A stretch of 64,000 bases of DNA from Tilletia caries (lineage: Eukaryota; Basidiomycota; Exobasidiomycetes; Tilletiales; Tilletiaceae). A model generated the notes under the pieces. It saw nothing but the letters and a program-made list of their open reading frames with translations, was not told where the DNA came from and searched no databases. The position numbers and the translations under genes were made by a program. Positions 30,524 to 42,005 of the stretch are shown piece after piece; positions within the stretch are counted from its first letter, which is position 1; each line of letters begins with the position of its first letter. The stretch is taken from assembly GCA_032718865.1 (NCBI GenBank), contig JALUTQ010000010.1, positions 372,001 to 436,000 of the forward strand. The letters run 5' to 3'.

Positions 30524-33500
30524 CTACATGGACAGCGTACTCCGTCGCCGAACCGACGCCCCACCGAACGTACGCAAAGCGGGAGGGGGAGGGGGAGGGG
30601 GAGGACTGGGCGTCCGAGTGTCTGCCATCCTTCCCACGTCCCCAGACAGCACAGGGTAACTCGGTCCGAACGACGACGACGAGGACGAGATCATCTGCTG
30701 AAGCTGATGCGGCTGGAGATGGTCCGACTCCTCCGAGCCTCCAAACCCAGCGCGCGACGACCGCTTCGAGCCCGCGCGCGACTTGGTCCGCCGAGGCATC
30801 GGGATCCCAAATGCACTATGCACCGAGCTCTCCAACGCAGCTCCCTCCTCCTCTTCCCGTCCATACGTATCAACTTCTCCCCACGCGCGCCGACTCTCCT
30901 CCTCCTCCTCCTCCAGCCTTGCGGCCTCAGCTTCAGCCTCAGCCTGCGCAGCAGCCACTTCCATCACCCTCCTCCTCCGCTCCACCTCCTCCACCTCCGC
31001 CTCCTTCATCCCAACAAGTTTCTTCCTCACCGCCCGCCTCGCCCTCCTCCACCCCTCGCTCGGCCCAGCATACTCCGAATAAACCAAGCCGGTCCTCCGC
31101 CTGTCCTCCAGCCCATCCGTCTCGATAGAGGAAGACGACGACCCGCCTCCGACGACGACGACGTGCCCTACGGGGGTCTCCATCACCACGTCCAGCCGCT
31201 CGAAGCTGTCCAGGCCCGTGGCGGCGAAGACGACGCGGATGTTCCGATGGAGGTAAATCTTCGGGAGTGGTGTTTTTCGTCTTGTCGTGGGTTCCTCTGC
31301 AGCTGTTGCAGCGGGGACGGGCACGGGGACAGGCATGGGTGCATCCCGCGCCGAGGCGATGGTGTACTCCGTGCCACGACCCTGTCCTGGTCCTTGGGCC
31401 TTCGAATCCGCCGCTCCGCCCGAAACGACCGGCGGACAAGCGAATTGCAAATGAACAGCATACCGCATCGTTTCCTTCTCCTTCTCCTTCTCCCTCTCCC
31501 CGCCATTACTCTTCCACCTCCCCCTCCCCATGGTGGTGGCCCCATTCCCCACAAAAAGCGACCGATCGCCCGAAACGTCCGCAGAGACAAAGCTCTTCTG
31601 CCTGACGAACGTCTTCGTGCCCGGTTGCATGTCGCTCAGGTCGTACTTCACCAAGAACACCTTCACCGCAGTCAGGTTCTGGTTCTTGACGATGAGCTGG
31701 ATCTGGCCTTTGGGCGGGACCTGATAGCCGGGGAACGCCGGCACCTGGGCGAGCGCTTCGGTGGGGGAGAGCTTGATCTCGGCTGGTGCGGGTGAGAGGT
31801 GCGTTGCTAGCTTGCTGTCTGCGACGACAGTAGCAGGCGTGAGCGGCCGGACCGTATCGAGTACCTCTCCCAACCGCTTGAAGAAGAAAGCCTCCAAGTC
31901 GATCGAACCCACATACGGACTTCCCACCGTGCTCTTCTCCATCCTCGGCACGACCTTCGACTTCGGCAACGGAGACGGACACACCGACGGCGACCACGAC
32001 GGCGACGGGGATGGCGACGACGACGACGAGGACGACGACGACGACGAGAAGGAAACCTCCCCATCCGCCCCGCCAAGCGGATAATACCGCGCCTGAAACC
32101 CAACCGAAAGGTGCTTAGGACACCTCAACTTCCTCGGACACGCACCCTCCCCCATCTCCAACACCCCAAGCTCAGCATCAAACTCAAACGGCTGGGACGG
32201 CATCGTCGACATCCGCCCACTCAGCAGACTTTCGTCGTAGGACCCGATGAGGGAGAGGGATGCGCTGCGGGTGTGCGATTGGGAGAACGACGGCGGGCGG
32301 GAGGGGAAGGGAGGCGAACGGGTGTAGCTTGCTGTCGAGGGGGAGAAGGCCATTCCACCAGCACCACCACCAGGCGCGGGACTACCGCCGTTGCCGAGAG
32401 AGGTCGACCGCCAGCCGTAGTACGGCGAAGGTACCGACACAGGCACAGGCACGGGCGAGGACGATGACGACATCCCATACCCACCCGTCCACATCGTCGA
32501 TGCCGGACCGGAAGGCCGACGGGCCGAAAGCGAGGACGAGGACGACAGGGACCCATACCGTCCACCAGACCCTCCCAGGCCCATCCCATGCATCCGCACC
32601 CGACTCGGCGACCCAGCAACCGAATCGCGGAAGCCGTCCTGATCATCAACAAAGTTCTCCACACTTTCTTCCATCAGATGAACCCCTCCACCGCCACAGC
32701 CGCCGATCATCAGAGCAGACGCATGTACCCGCTGAGGAGGCTGCGCCATGGGCTGGAGCGCCGACGCCGATGCTCGACGGACGGAGAGCATGTCCGCCGA
32801 GGTGGAGTAGAGGGAGAGTGGGGAGGAGGCCTGCCGGCGCGGGGGTGTGCGGCAGGGGAGCGAGGCTGCGCTCATCAGGCCTGGGCTGGATTGTTGGAAG
32901 GACTCGGACTGCTGCTTGACGGGTGTGGTGGGGACTGTCATCATTTGGGCGTCTTGCACTTCTGTTGAGGGTGTGGTATCGACAATCAAATCGGGCCGTG
33001 GGGATGATCCCTCCGCCTGCTCCTTCCCGTCCAACGTCCCCTCAGAGTTTCGTACCGGACCGCAGTCGTCGACGCTGAGGAAATGCGAACTCATCTCCGG
33101 CATCTCGCCCAAGAATGAGCCGCTAAGCGCAAGCCCATGCAAAGCAGTAGCCGCCTCCGAGACCGTCAGTCTGCGCGAGCGTCGTGATCCAGAAGACCTT
33201 GTTGGTGTCCGATCGCCGCGGCTCGTCCCTTCGTTTGTTGACGAGGAGGAGGCGATGCTGGAGGGGGAGAGGGCGAGAGTGCTGTCGGATGGTGGTGCAT
33301 GTGATGATCGGTCTGCTTGATGAGTTGAGGTTGAGGTTGAGGAACCTGCTGGACTGAATGGACTGGAATGTGGCCTGGAGGAGTCATCACCGAAGTTCCC
33401 CTTCTCATTGCCTCCGTCGCTCTCATCCTTGGCATCGCCGCCACTAGAGCCTTCCCCATGCTTATTTTCCCTGTCATCAACTCGGGATGAGCCCTGTTCC

Positions 33501-34877
33501 GGCGCATGTACCCACTCCGTCCGACAAAGTCGGCTCGGCCACCACCGATCTTGCAAGTCGACGTTGTCTGTACGCTCGTCTGGCCTTTGTAAGACTTTCC
33601 CCTTTGCGACGAGAGCCTTGGTAAGACTGGGCTCATCAGAAGCTTGGGAGGGACTACCGACCCAGCCCGGTGCAGGGATGAGCCTCTCCTGAGCAGACTC
33701 TATTTCGAACCCGTGCTGCGGCTGTCCGTCGTGGGTATGTGCTTGTTGAAGAGGCCAGGAGAGCGCTGCGGCGAGGACCTCGGCGCCCTCTTCGAGGGTG
33801 GAGACGAAGGAGGAGGTGCCTGGCATGATGGGGAGGAGGTAGCTGGTGAGGATCCGAGTGGGCAGGGTTGCTTCCCGACTGAGACCTGTCGTCGGAATGA
33901 AGCCTAAATAAAGTGAAGATGTTCAGGGGTCAAGAAGAGAGGGGCTAGTATGAGACGGGTACATGCTACTTACCTGGCTGAACCAGGACGACTTCCATCT
34001 CATTCCATGATCGGGCGTGGATATGGCTACTACCAGGCTGCAAAGCGCGAGCCTGAAGAGCCTGCTCGAGCAAGCGAATGAACTTGCGTACGCCAAGAGC
34101 CTGTAGGAATTTGGAGTGTGCGTAGCTCGTCCGCAGACTCCAGGGAGGGGAGCCGACTCCTGACTGCGAGCTGGCGTGCTCATTCTCGGCGCGGTTTGGC
34201 AAGGCTGATGATTGGAAGTCGGCACAGAGGACTTCGTCTGGGTCTCGCTCGCGGTTGAGATTCCGATGCAGGGCTGAACCGGTGAAGACGATCCTGCTCT
34301 TGTTACCATTGGCTGATGGGCGATCGAGCAAGAGAGGCATGAGGAGGTCGAGCAGAAGAAGAGGCGCGGCGTGGTTGACGAGCGCAGTATGCTCGTACGT
34401 ATCTGCGCCTTCTCCCTCTGTTGCTGGCTCAGAGTTGTCGCTGATGAGTTCCCGGGCTGACTTGGCGACGGCAGCATTGAGCCAGAGGGTGTCGATGCGA
34501 GAATCCTCATGAAGCAAGCGAGCCGCTGCCGATCGGACGCTCCTGACATCAGCAAGGTCGAGGGAACGCAGCTCGACTCGGGAGGAAGATGCAGTATCGG
34601 CCCGAGCCTGGTCATAGCTGAGCGCCAGGGCAGCGAGGTTGTTCAATGCAGTGAGGGCATGGTCTGCGCTTGTGTCGCGAACGAGGAGGATGAGATGGAC
34701 AGCATGGCCGAAGCTGTCGCTGGTGCGGAAGAGATGCTGGAAGGTCGCGAGTCCCTGTGAGAGGCAGGTCATGGTCGATGGAAGTCAGTCAGTCTCGATC
34801 TGAACCAGCAGGAGGGGGGTGGTAGACAGACATACCAGACCGGAGTGGCCTCCGACGGCGACAATGCGACGCGCCAT
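30524..34877 (-). CDS. Short-chain dehydrogenase fused to Atos/chromosome-segregation domain protein
   Basis: Three exons (34877-34836, 34754-33974, 33903-30524) with GTATGT...ACAG and GTAAGT...TTAG introns give one frame of 1400 codons. Exon 1 ends in the Rossmann glycine motif VGGHSGLG, completed by exon 2; LNAAV, an FTGSA serine and YAHSK (Tyr/Lys catalytic pair) follow. Exon 3 continues the SDR with PGFIPTTGLSRE, as in POR-like SDRs, up to roughly residue 380. A long disordered Ser-rich stretch then leads to an Atos-type region: GSYDESLLSGRMSTMPSQP, CPRKLRCPKHLSVGF, GSPYVGSIDLEAFFF and a KGQIQLIVKNQNLTAVKVF strand (DUF4210 and Chromosome_seg families). A coiled, Glu-rich tail closes it. 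No stop separates the two parts; they may be two genes joined by a missed intron or stop. Confidence 0.75.
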
Positions 34878-35154
34878 CGATCGAGCGTGAGTTAGAGCGT
34901 GAGCGTGAGTGGGAGTGTGCCCGCTGTCGTCGCTGATGCTCTCGATGTCGACCTTGACCTCGGCGAGCTCATCTCTGTATAGGGAAGTGATATGTGCTGA
35001 GGTAAGCGAGATCTTCTCTCGGCCGAGTAGAAGTCCAACACTCGCTCGCTCGCTCTCCCATACAGATCCGCTCGGTCCACTCCTGGCTTCCGACCACCAT
35101 CTCCTCCTCCTCCTCCTCCTCCTCTCTGCCTACTCACCCACCCTCGCTGCCACG
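34878..35154. promoter_or_regulatory. Divergent promoter region, 277 bp
   Basis: Lies between the SDR-Atos gene (minus) and the glucose-6-phosphate 1-epimerase gene (plus). It contains a (CTC)n pyrimidine tract at 35098-35126 just before the epimerase ATG, typical of fungal 5' untranslated regions. The two genes probably share this promoter. Confidence 0.6.
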
Positions 35155-36200
35155 ATGCCAGCCTCGCTCAACGCAAAGACAGGCACCGTCGAGCTCACCA
35201 CCCCCAGCGGCAAAGGCGCAGCAAAGATCCTCCTCTACGGGGCCACCGTGATCTCCTGGAAGGACACCACCGAGGGCATCGAGCGCCTCTTCCTCTCCAC
35301 CAAGGCGCCCCTCGACGGCTCCAAGCCCATCCGCGGCGGCATCCCCGTCATCTTCCCCCTCTTCGGCCCCGCCTCCGACCACGGGCCCAACAACCACCAC
35401 GTCAAGGAGCTCCCCAAGCACGGCTTCGCTCGCTCCTCCACATGGAAACTCAACGAGAAGGATAACTACGACGACGACGACTGCACGACGGTCACGCTCA
35501 CCCTGTCCAGCGCGGACGTTGCTGATCTCAAGAACAAGTACATCTGGCCCTTCGAGCTCCAGCTCGAGGTCAACCTCTGGCACTCCGACCCCGCACTCAC
35601 TGTCACCCTGGACGTGGCCTACCCAGAATCAAGCACCATCTCAGACGACAAGCCGCTCTCCTTCCACGCCCTCCTGCACAACTACCTCCGCGTCCCCAGC
35701 GCATCCGCAATCGACGTATCCGGCCTCACCGGGCTCCCTTACCTCGACAAGCTCAAGGGCATGCAGGAGTTCCACGAGCTCCAGTCGACCCTCAAGCCGA
35801 ACCGGAACCCCATCGACTCCATCTACCAGGGCGGATCCACCCAGATCGAACTCCACTACAACGCCGGCTCCAAGGACCGCTCAGATAAGAAGAACCCCTG
35901 GGACGCGAAGAGTAAAGGCATTCGCGTCGAGCGTGGCACTTCCTTGAAGAACGTCGTCGTTTGGAACCCGGGCAAAGAGGCAGGGGATGGCATTGAGGAT
36001 CTACACAAGAACGGAGCCAATGACTTCTTCTGTGTCGAGCCTGGATCCGTCAGGGGCTTCAACGAGCTCGAGAAGGGGCAAAAGGTGCGTCTTCCCCTTC
36101 CCCCCTCCCTTTGTGATGATCACCGCGCACGGCCCACTCACCGCTTCTGCTCTACTCCCAACAGTGGCAAGGAACCCAAACCCTCACTGTAATTTTTTGA
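35155..36200 (+). CDS. Glucose-6-phosphate 1-epimerase (hexose-6-phosphate mutarotase)
   Basis: Interconverts alpha and beta anomers of glucose 6-phosphate in the cytosol. Two exons, 35155-36084 and 36165-36200, with a GTGCGT...ACAG intron give 321 residues, close to the family length (about 300). The family's catalytic His lies in FHALLHNYLRV (near residue 171) and the Glu in FCVEPGSV (near residue 295). The RGGIPVIFPLFG phosphate/sugar-binding block, the PKHGFAR block and the C-terminal GQKWQGTQTL all match the YMR099C-type family. The ATG in CACGATGCC follows a CT-rich leader. The frame is intact. It is transcribed away from the SDR-Atos gene. Confidence 0.92.
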
Positions 36201-36599
36201 ATCCGAGGGACACGACTTCTCCCCCCGTCCCTCGTCTATGATCCCTGCACTATCCGGTCTAGGCCCGAGCATTTTCTAGGACTATAGGGAGGCCCGTCTC
36301 TACGCTATGTCACAATCGAATTCACTCCTCGCATTAATCCCCTTGCGGTCGCACATGCGGACTCGGTACAATAAGGCCTTCCTCGTCAATCCCTACTCGT
36401 GAGGAGGAAGCCCTTCCCTCACTTATTCAGATACTGCCAATCTGCGAGACCCAGACAGATATGGCAAGGCTCACCCATCTATCCACAGCTGATCCACACC
36501 CATCTATACACAGCTAATCCAGAGGGGGGACGCACCTCAATAACTAACGTTCTACGTGCAAATTTCCTATACCATTCTTCGTTTTACATTATACAGACG
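36201..36599. other. Intergenic region between converging genes
   Basis: Holds the 3' ends of the epimerase gene and of ALG8, which converge. No further frame or repeat was recognised. Confidence 0.6.
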
Positions 36600-39578
36600 T
36601 CATTCCATCCGAGCACCCGCCGTCGCCGCCGCCGAAGCAGCAACAGCCGACGCCCCCGCCCCCGTACCCGTGACCTTCCTCTTCCTGACCGGCATCGGCA
36701 TCGGCATCGGCATCGGCAACGCATCCCCACCATGTAATTGTTGTTGCTGCTGCTGTTGTTGTAGCGGCGACTCCGCCCCTTGCAGCCGCCCCCTCCTCAC
36801 CCGAACGGAGCCACTCGAGCGCGCGTCGTCCGAGATTGGTGCTCGGATCCGGGGCGGGATCATATGGCCGCCGAAGGCGGGCAAGCCGTGGATGTGGCCG
36901 AGGCCGTGGCCGTGGCCGTAGCCTGGGAGTGGCAGACCCGGGCTGTTGACAATGTCGCCCCCGAGGACCGGCAGACCAGAGTATCTCCCTGCAGCACCAC
37001 CACCTCCATTCATACCCATCCCATCCCCTCCTTCTGCCCCCTGCTGCTGAGACAGCCGATACTCCGCCTCAGCAGCCTCCTCCTCCCCATGACTCCCCTC
37101 CAGCACCACATTCTTCTCCCCGCCTTCAACCCCACCAACAGCACCCAGATCCTCACCTTCATTATGCCAACACGCCCAGCCCAGACGGGCCCAGGCCCAG
37201 CAGACACCCAGGGCGCAGTAGACCGAGGTCAGCATGAGCGGCAGGAACTCCAGACTGGCCTCGATCACGACGGGCGTGTCGGTTGCTGATGATGTGCCGG
37301 CGGCGGCGGCCGTGGCTTGTGCGAGACTTGTGTTGGCGGCGAGGATACCGGTAGGTACCGCAGCCGCAACAGCAGCGGCCGCAGCAGCCGTGATGGAGCC
37401 CGCCGCGTGCCCGACGACGTTCTCCGCGGCCGACTGTAAAGGCGTAATCAGCGGCTGCGCCATCGAGACAGCAGCCGAAACGACAGGAGCGGCCGCCGCT
37501 GCCACTCCGCCGACGATTGACGACGATGTCGATGATGTCGAACCGGAGAAGAGCATCGGATGCAGCACGTCGACGTAAATCTGCAACGGCACCAACCCAA
37601 GCAGGTACAAATCCTCCAAGAAATGAATAACCAACCCCAAATTGCTCGGCACAGGCCTGTACACCTTCCTCTTCAGCTGCCCACCCACAACGATGGCCCA
37701 AAGCAAACTGTACCCAATCTTGATCGGCGTTTCCCGCACCTCAAACAGCAGGGGGAACAAGCTGACAATCCCCGCGCCGCTCACGATCGTCCAGATCCGG
37801 AAGTGGGTGTACGACTGTACCGCGAGCGGGGTGAAGGGGATCAGCACGAGCAGGATGGCCTTCTCGTGCACGTGCCAGCCGAAGAGGAACGACGCGAACC
37901 CGCAGCCCGTCAGCGCGGCCAGGAAACGTCGGTACGAAGGTCGGACCCAGAGGTAGGCCAGGAAGGGCCCCATCGCGAGTAACGTCAGCCCAAAACACAC
38001 GCCGGGGGTGATATCCGGCAACACCGCAAAGGTCGTATCGCCCACGAGCCCACGGGACGCCGACTCCACCGCGGACGCGTTCCCGATGTTCCGGCTGAAG
38101 TACTGCGGTACGAACTGGCCCAGCGAAGGTCGGGCGCGGAGGAGCTTGAGGGCGATCCGGTCGGTGAATGTCCAGAGGGCCCAGGCGTTCGGCGCCCAGT
38201 ACGCATGGTTAAGTCCGCGACTGAAGGGGAACAAGCGCGCGAGAACCTGCCCCAACACCGCACCCACACCGTGCTCGCCCACCCCTCCTCCATTCGCGAG
38301 CGTATCCCAAACCAAGGGCCCCAACGAGAACGCAAACGGGATCAGCGTGACGAGCGCGAGCCCAAGCAGACGCTCAATGGCGAGGAAGAAGATGTCTGGG
38401 TGGGTGCGCAGCTTGGACTCGGCTCCCGGGGGGATGACGTACGTCCGGAGGAGGAAGACGGTGAATGCGGGGGCGATGTAGACGTAGATGTGCTTGAGGT
38501 TGAGCAGCGAGGAGAAGAGCACGGCGCAGAGTAGAAGACGGCGCTGAGAGAAGCCAGGATCATAGGAAGGGAATACAAAGGTGTCAGATGGAAAAGCGAA
38601 ATCCAGAAGCCAGGAAGGTATCCATAAACTCACCTCACGCGCAGCCCAGATCGCCCAAAGCAAGACACCAAACAGAAACCCATTGTACTGGAAGTGAATA
38701 TGGTCGATGATGATCAAGCCCGGGTGGAAGAAGACACTAGCAGCCAAGAGCGTGGCAGTAGCCTCATCAAAGTCCAACGCGCCCCCGAAGAACCTCGTCG
38801 TTTTCCGGCCCAACAACCGGATCGAAGGCGGGAGATGCGTCGCGCTGTCGGATCCCCCTCCCCCTCCAGAGGGACGAGTGGCAGCCCGCACGTGATGCTC
38901 GTTGATCTGCTTCTCCAGATGTCCGGGTGAGAGTCGACCGAGTCTGGGAGCGCGCGAGTGCGCGACGAGCGCGGCGCCTAGGACGAGCTCGGTGAGCACG
39001 ACCGATGCGCGCATGTACGTCTTTGTGCTCTCGTTCGCGAGGCCCAAGCCTTCCACTACCTTCGTGATGCGCGCATCCCCGCATCCGAACCACGCATTCG
39101 GCACCCCGAGCACGTAGCTGAAATACGCAAAGAAAGGCGGGTAGTCCAACGTCCACTCCGAGCCGTGGTCAAAGTACCACCCGCGCAGCGGCACCGAATG
39201 CGTGATGGCCAGCCAGTTGCGGTGCACCTCGAAATCCGTGGAGTGGTAGCTCGGGAAGAGGAGCAGCTTGAGCACGGTCGAGAGGATGAGGAGGTCGAGT
39301 TGCGTCTGGGAGGGGATCAGCGACCGCGGGATCAGGGAGAGGAGGGGCGCGAGGGGGGAGAAGGTGCCGGAGTTGAGCGAGGCCGCGCCCGCACCCGCAC
39401 CCGCGCCCGCACCCGCGCCTGAGCTCGTGCCGGAAGGACGGTGCAGTCCGTGCACGCCCGACGACGAAGAAACCAGCGCAGACTGGGCCGGAGACGACGC
39501 CGCCGTGACGCTGCTCGTGCTGGGGACGCGACTGCCTGCCGTCTTGCCGGAGGACATGGCTGCCGGAGTCGCGCGCAT
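36600..39578 (-). CDS. ALG8: ALG8-type alpha-1,3-glucosyltransferase with long C-terminal extension
   Basis: Adds the second glucose to the lipid-linked N-glycan precursor in the ER membrane, using dolichyl-phosphate glucose. Diagnostic is the luminal YHSTDFEVHRNWLAITHS block followed by SEWTLDYPPFFA, near residues 108-150 from the chosen ATG (39578). HPGLIIIDHIHFQYNGFLFG, GLNHAYWAPNAWALW and GWHVHEKA also match ALG6/ALG8, with multiple membrane spans throughout. A 90-nt intron (38633-38544, GTGAGT...TCAG) interrupts the AARE/RRLLL boundary without breaking the frame; without it the product is 962 residues. The family is usually about 550-580. The excess is an N-terminal Ser/Gly linker and ~250 C-terminal residues of poly-Ala, Gly, His-Gly, poly-Gln and (PM)n tracts. 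Confidence 0.92.
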   Translation of the reverse strand: MRATPAAMSSGKTAGSRVPSTSSVTAASSPAQSALVSSSSGVHGLHRPSGTSSGAGAGAGAGAGAASLNSGTFSPLAPLLSLIPRSLIPSQTQLDLLILSTVLKLLLFPSYHSTDFEVHRNWLAITHSVPLRGWYFDHGSEWTLDYPPFFAYFSYVLGVPNAWFGCGDARITKVVEGLGLANESTKTYMRASVVLTELVLGAALVAHSRAPRLGRLSPGHLEKQINEHHVRAATRPSGGGGGSDSATHLPPSIRLLGRKTTRFFGGALDFDEATATLLAASVFFHPGLIIIDHIHFQYNGFLFGVLLWAIWAAREVSLWIPSWLLDFAFPSDTFVFPSYDPGFSQRRLLLCAVLFSSLLNLKHIYVYIAPAFTVFLLRTYVIPPGAESKLRTHPDIFFLAIERLLGLALVTLIPFAFSLGPLVWDTLANGGGVGEHGVGAVLGQVLARLFPFSRGLNHAYWAPNAWALWTFTDRIALKLLRARPSLGQFVPQYFSRNIGNASAVESASRGLVGDTTFAVLPDITPGVCFGLTLLAMGPFLAYLWVRPSYRRFLAALTGCGFASFLFGWHVHEKAILLVLIPFTPLAVQSYTHFRIWTIVSGAGIVSLFPLLFEVRETPIKIGYSLLWAIVVGGQLKRKVYRPVPSNLGLVIHFLEDLYLLGLVPLQIYVDVLHPMLFSGSTSSTSSSIVGGVAAAAAPVVSAAVSMAQPLITPLQSAAENVVGHAAGSITAAAAAAVAAAVPTGILAANTSLAQATAAAAGTSSATDTPVVIEASLEFLPLMLTSVYCALGVCWAWARLGWACWHNEGEDLGAVGGVEGGEKNVVLEGSHGEEEAAEAEYRLSQQQGAEGGDGMGMNGGGGAAGRYSGLPVLGGDIVNSPGLPLPGYGHGHGLGHIHGLPAFGGHMIPPRIRAPISDDARSSGSVRVRRGRLQGAESPLQQQQQQQQLHGGDALPMPMPMPMPVRKRKVTGTGAGASAVAASAAATAGARME

Positions 39579-39820
39579 GGGGGAGGGAGGGAGGGAGAAG
39601 CGACGAGAATGGGATCGTCGTGGTCGTCGACCTGCACAGGAAGGAAGGCGCGAGCTCGACCTTGCCCTGCTCAACACGTGGCATCGCACCACCCTCACAC
39701 TCACTCACTGACTGAGCGATTCAAAGGGGACTGTGATTGATTAAGATGGGTTCGTGATGTATCGTTCGTACCGTACCGCAGAAGGGAGTGAAGAGCAAGA
39801 GCAAGAGAAAGTTGATCCCC

Positions 39821-41759
39821 TCAGCTATTCTCGCTGACCAGCCTGCCAACGCCCGCAGCAAGCGCCTCCATATCCGACACCCTCCCCGCCTCCGCATACA
39901 CCCTCACGCAATCCTCCGTCCCACTCGGCCGCACAAAGCTCCTGCCCCCCTCATACCTCCGCACAAGCTCATCAATCTTCTCCTGCAGACCAGACGGCGT
40001 CACCAGCTTGCGCTCCGCATCCGTCGTCGTGAACACCGAGCGGTCCTTGACGATCACTTTGAGCAGCTTGTTCGGCAGGTCGTCGTACGCGCCGTCCCAC
40101 TCCTCGGGGCCCCATTGGCGCGAGCGGAGGACGACTTCGACCAGGAGCATGTCCGAGAGGGCGTCCCCGACCGTTTGGTTGATGAGCTCGGTCAGCGCTT
40201 GGAGCTGGGTCAGCGCGTCCTGGACTGCCGGCGTCGGCGGAGACTCCAGCGCCGTCTTGATCGTGCTCAGCGCACTGGGGCTGAACACGACCGTTCCGTG
40301 TCCATTGGCCTCGAAGTAGACGCCAATGTCGTACGCTTCGGCGGCGTGGTGCAGGTGCTTCACTCCAGTAGGTGTGCACTTGATCGGCACGTTGCGCTGT
40401 TGGTCTCAAAAGTGAGGCGTGAGTATATATTGCACTAACCCACACATCAAGCGCGTCAAACTCACCTTGGCAAGGTACTTGGTCGAGCTGCCATTAGCAT
40501 ACGCCGTCTGAACACATCCAACCTCAAGCTCAACCCCGGCCTTCTGCACAAGCTCATTCAAGTAATCCGTAACAAGCGTAGCAATCTTGTCCCCGTCCAA
40601 CAGCCGGAACTCGCCAAACTCGCCCGTCGCAATACAGCCCTTCTTCACCTCCCGCACATAGAAGTAGATGAGCCGGTCCGCATCGCCATCATAGGCGCAC
40701 ATCCGTTCGCCCGGCTTGACGTGGTCCTCCTTCTCGAAGCCGAGCGGCATGCGCTGGTTCGTCTTTACGTAGTCGGCTCCGCAGCCGTTGTTCAGTGCGC
40801 CCGGGGTGGAGATGGAGGTCCGGAGCGGGAGGACGCGGAAGTGCTCTTCGGGAACGTGCTTTGCGAAGGCCGTTAGCGACTTGGCTCCCACGCCATTTGC
40901 GCAGTCGACGATGAGCGGCGTCATAGGTGCCTTGTCCGACTGGTTGGAACAGAGGAACACAATGAGCATAAAGAGAGTACTGTCAAATGTTACGTGTCCA
41001 GATAGACTGCACTCACCACCAGCTTGAGGTATGCGGCCGCCAGCTTCTTGTAGTAGCCCTCCTCCGTAGGCTCTCCGTAGGCCTCAGGCGTACCAGCAGT
41101 GTTATGCGCACGGACGAGGTAGTGCAGCTGCGGCGTGGTGAGCAACCCACCATCAACCACATTCACACCCATCGCAGCCAGACCAGCCACGATGGCCTGC
41201 ACAAGCTTAGGGCTGGAGGGACGCGTGTCGTGCGCGAACACGACGGTCGCGGGTGTGCTGAGGTCGATGTGGGTGCTCTGCGCCAGTTTCTCGAGGGCGG
41301 CGATGAGCTCGGCGGGGGTGTCTACGTTGGCGATCTGGGTGCAGTGCGCTTCCCATGCATTTTCGAGCATCTCTCCGCGCGGGTCTACCATTCTGATCCA
41401 AGTCACGCAGAGAAAGAGGGTGAGCGTGCAAAAGACCAGGAGGGGAGCCAGGGGGGGGGGGAAAGGACAACTCACTTGAGTCCATTGTCAGGTTCCGGGT
41501 TGTGAGACGCAGTGACCATCAGACCGACCGCTTTCCCGCCGACCTTCTTGGAGCGGAGTGCAGCGACGAGGCCGAAGCGGAAGCAGGTGGACTCGAGGAT
41601 GTCACCGTTGGTGCGCACGCCTGCTGTGCCGTATGCGAAGGTGACCCCGTGTGGCTTTGGGTAGGCCTCGGCTGCGCGGGTGATGAGCTCGGTGGGGAGC
41701 GAGCCGTTGGCGCCTGTGAGCGCGGCGGCCTCTGCGATCGATCCTGGGAGCATTGGCAT
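39821..41759 (-). CDS. PCM1: Phosphoacetylglucosamine mutase
   Basis: Converts GlcNAc-6-P to GlcNAc-1-P in UDP-GlcNAc synthesis, supplying chitin, N-glycans and GPI anchors. Four exons (41759-41476, 41392-41017, 40939-40466, 40396-39821) with GTGAGT donors and CAG acceptors give 569 residues, close to yeast Pcm1 (557). The active-site serine is in VTASHNPEPDNG (about residue 84), the metal-binding loop is CAYDGDADRL, and the C-terminal phosphate-binding loop is RPSGTEDCVRVY. The start is the ATG in CACACCATGCC; an in-frame upstream ATG exists but lies in a CACTCACTCAC leader. Tail-to-head with ALG8 on the same strand. It appears intact. Confidence 0.95.
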
Positions 41760-41888
41760 GGTGTGCTGAGTGGGTGAGTGGGTGAGTGAGTGAGTGAGCA
41801 GGAGAGGCAAGTGAGTGTTGCTCTCCGTGCCTGGTCCGTGCGAGGAAGTTCCTGTTGTCGCCCCGACAGCGCATCCTCAACATCAACA

Positions 41889-41937
41889 CCTTCGCCTTCG
41901 CCTTCGCCTTCGCCTTCGCCTTCGCCTTCGCCTCTGC
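41889..41937. repeat. CTTCGC hexanucleotide array
   Basis: About eight CTTCGC units in the 246-bp space between the divergent PCM1 and SWC5 genes, probably within the SWC5 leader. This space is the shared promoter region. Confidence 0.85.
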
Positions 41938-42005
41938 CTCGCTCTGTCTTCATGCTGAACATTCTCAATTCTCATACACTCTGCCGTCTGGGAAGAGTAA
42001 GATAG

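Noticed and set aside
30707..32919. Plus-strand frames of 362 and 219 codons opposite the SDR-Atos gene
   Set aside because: Shadows of the long Ser/Pro-rich minus-strand coding region, with no motifs.
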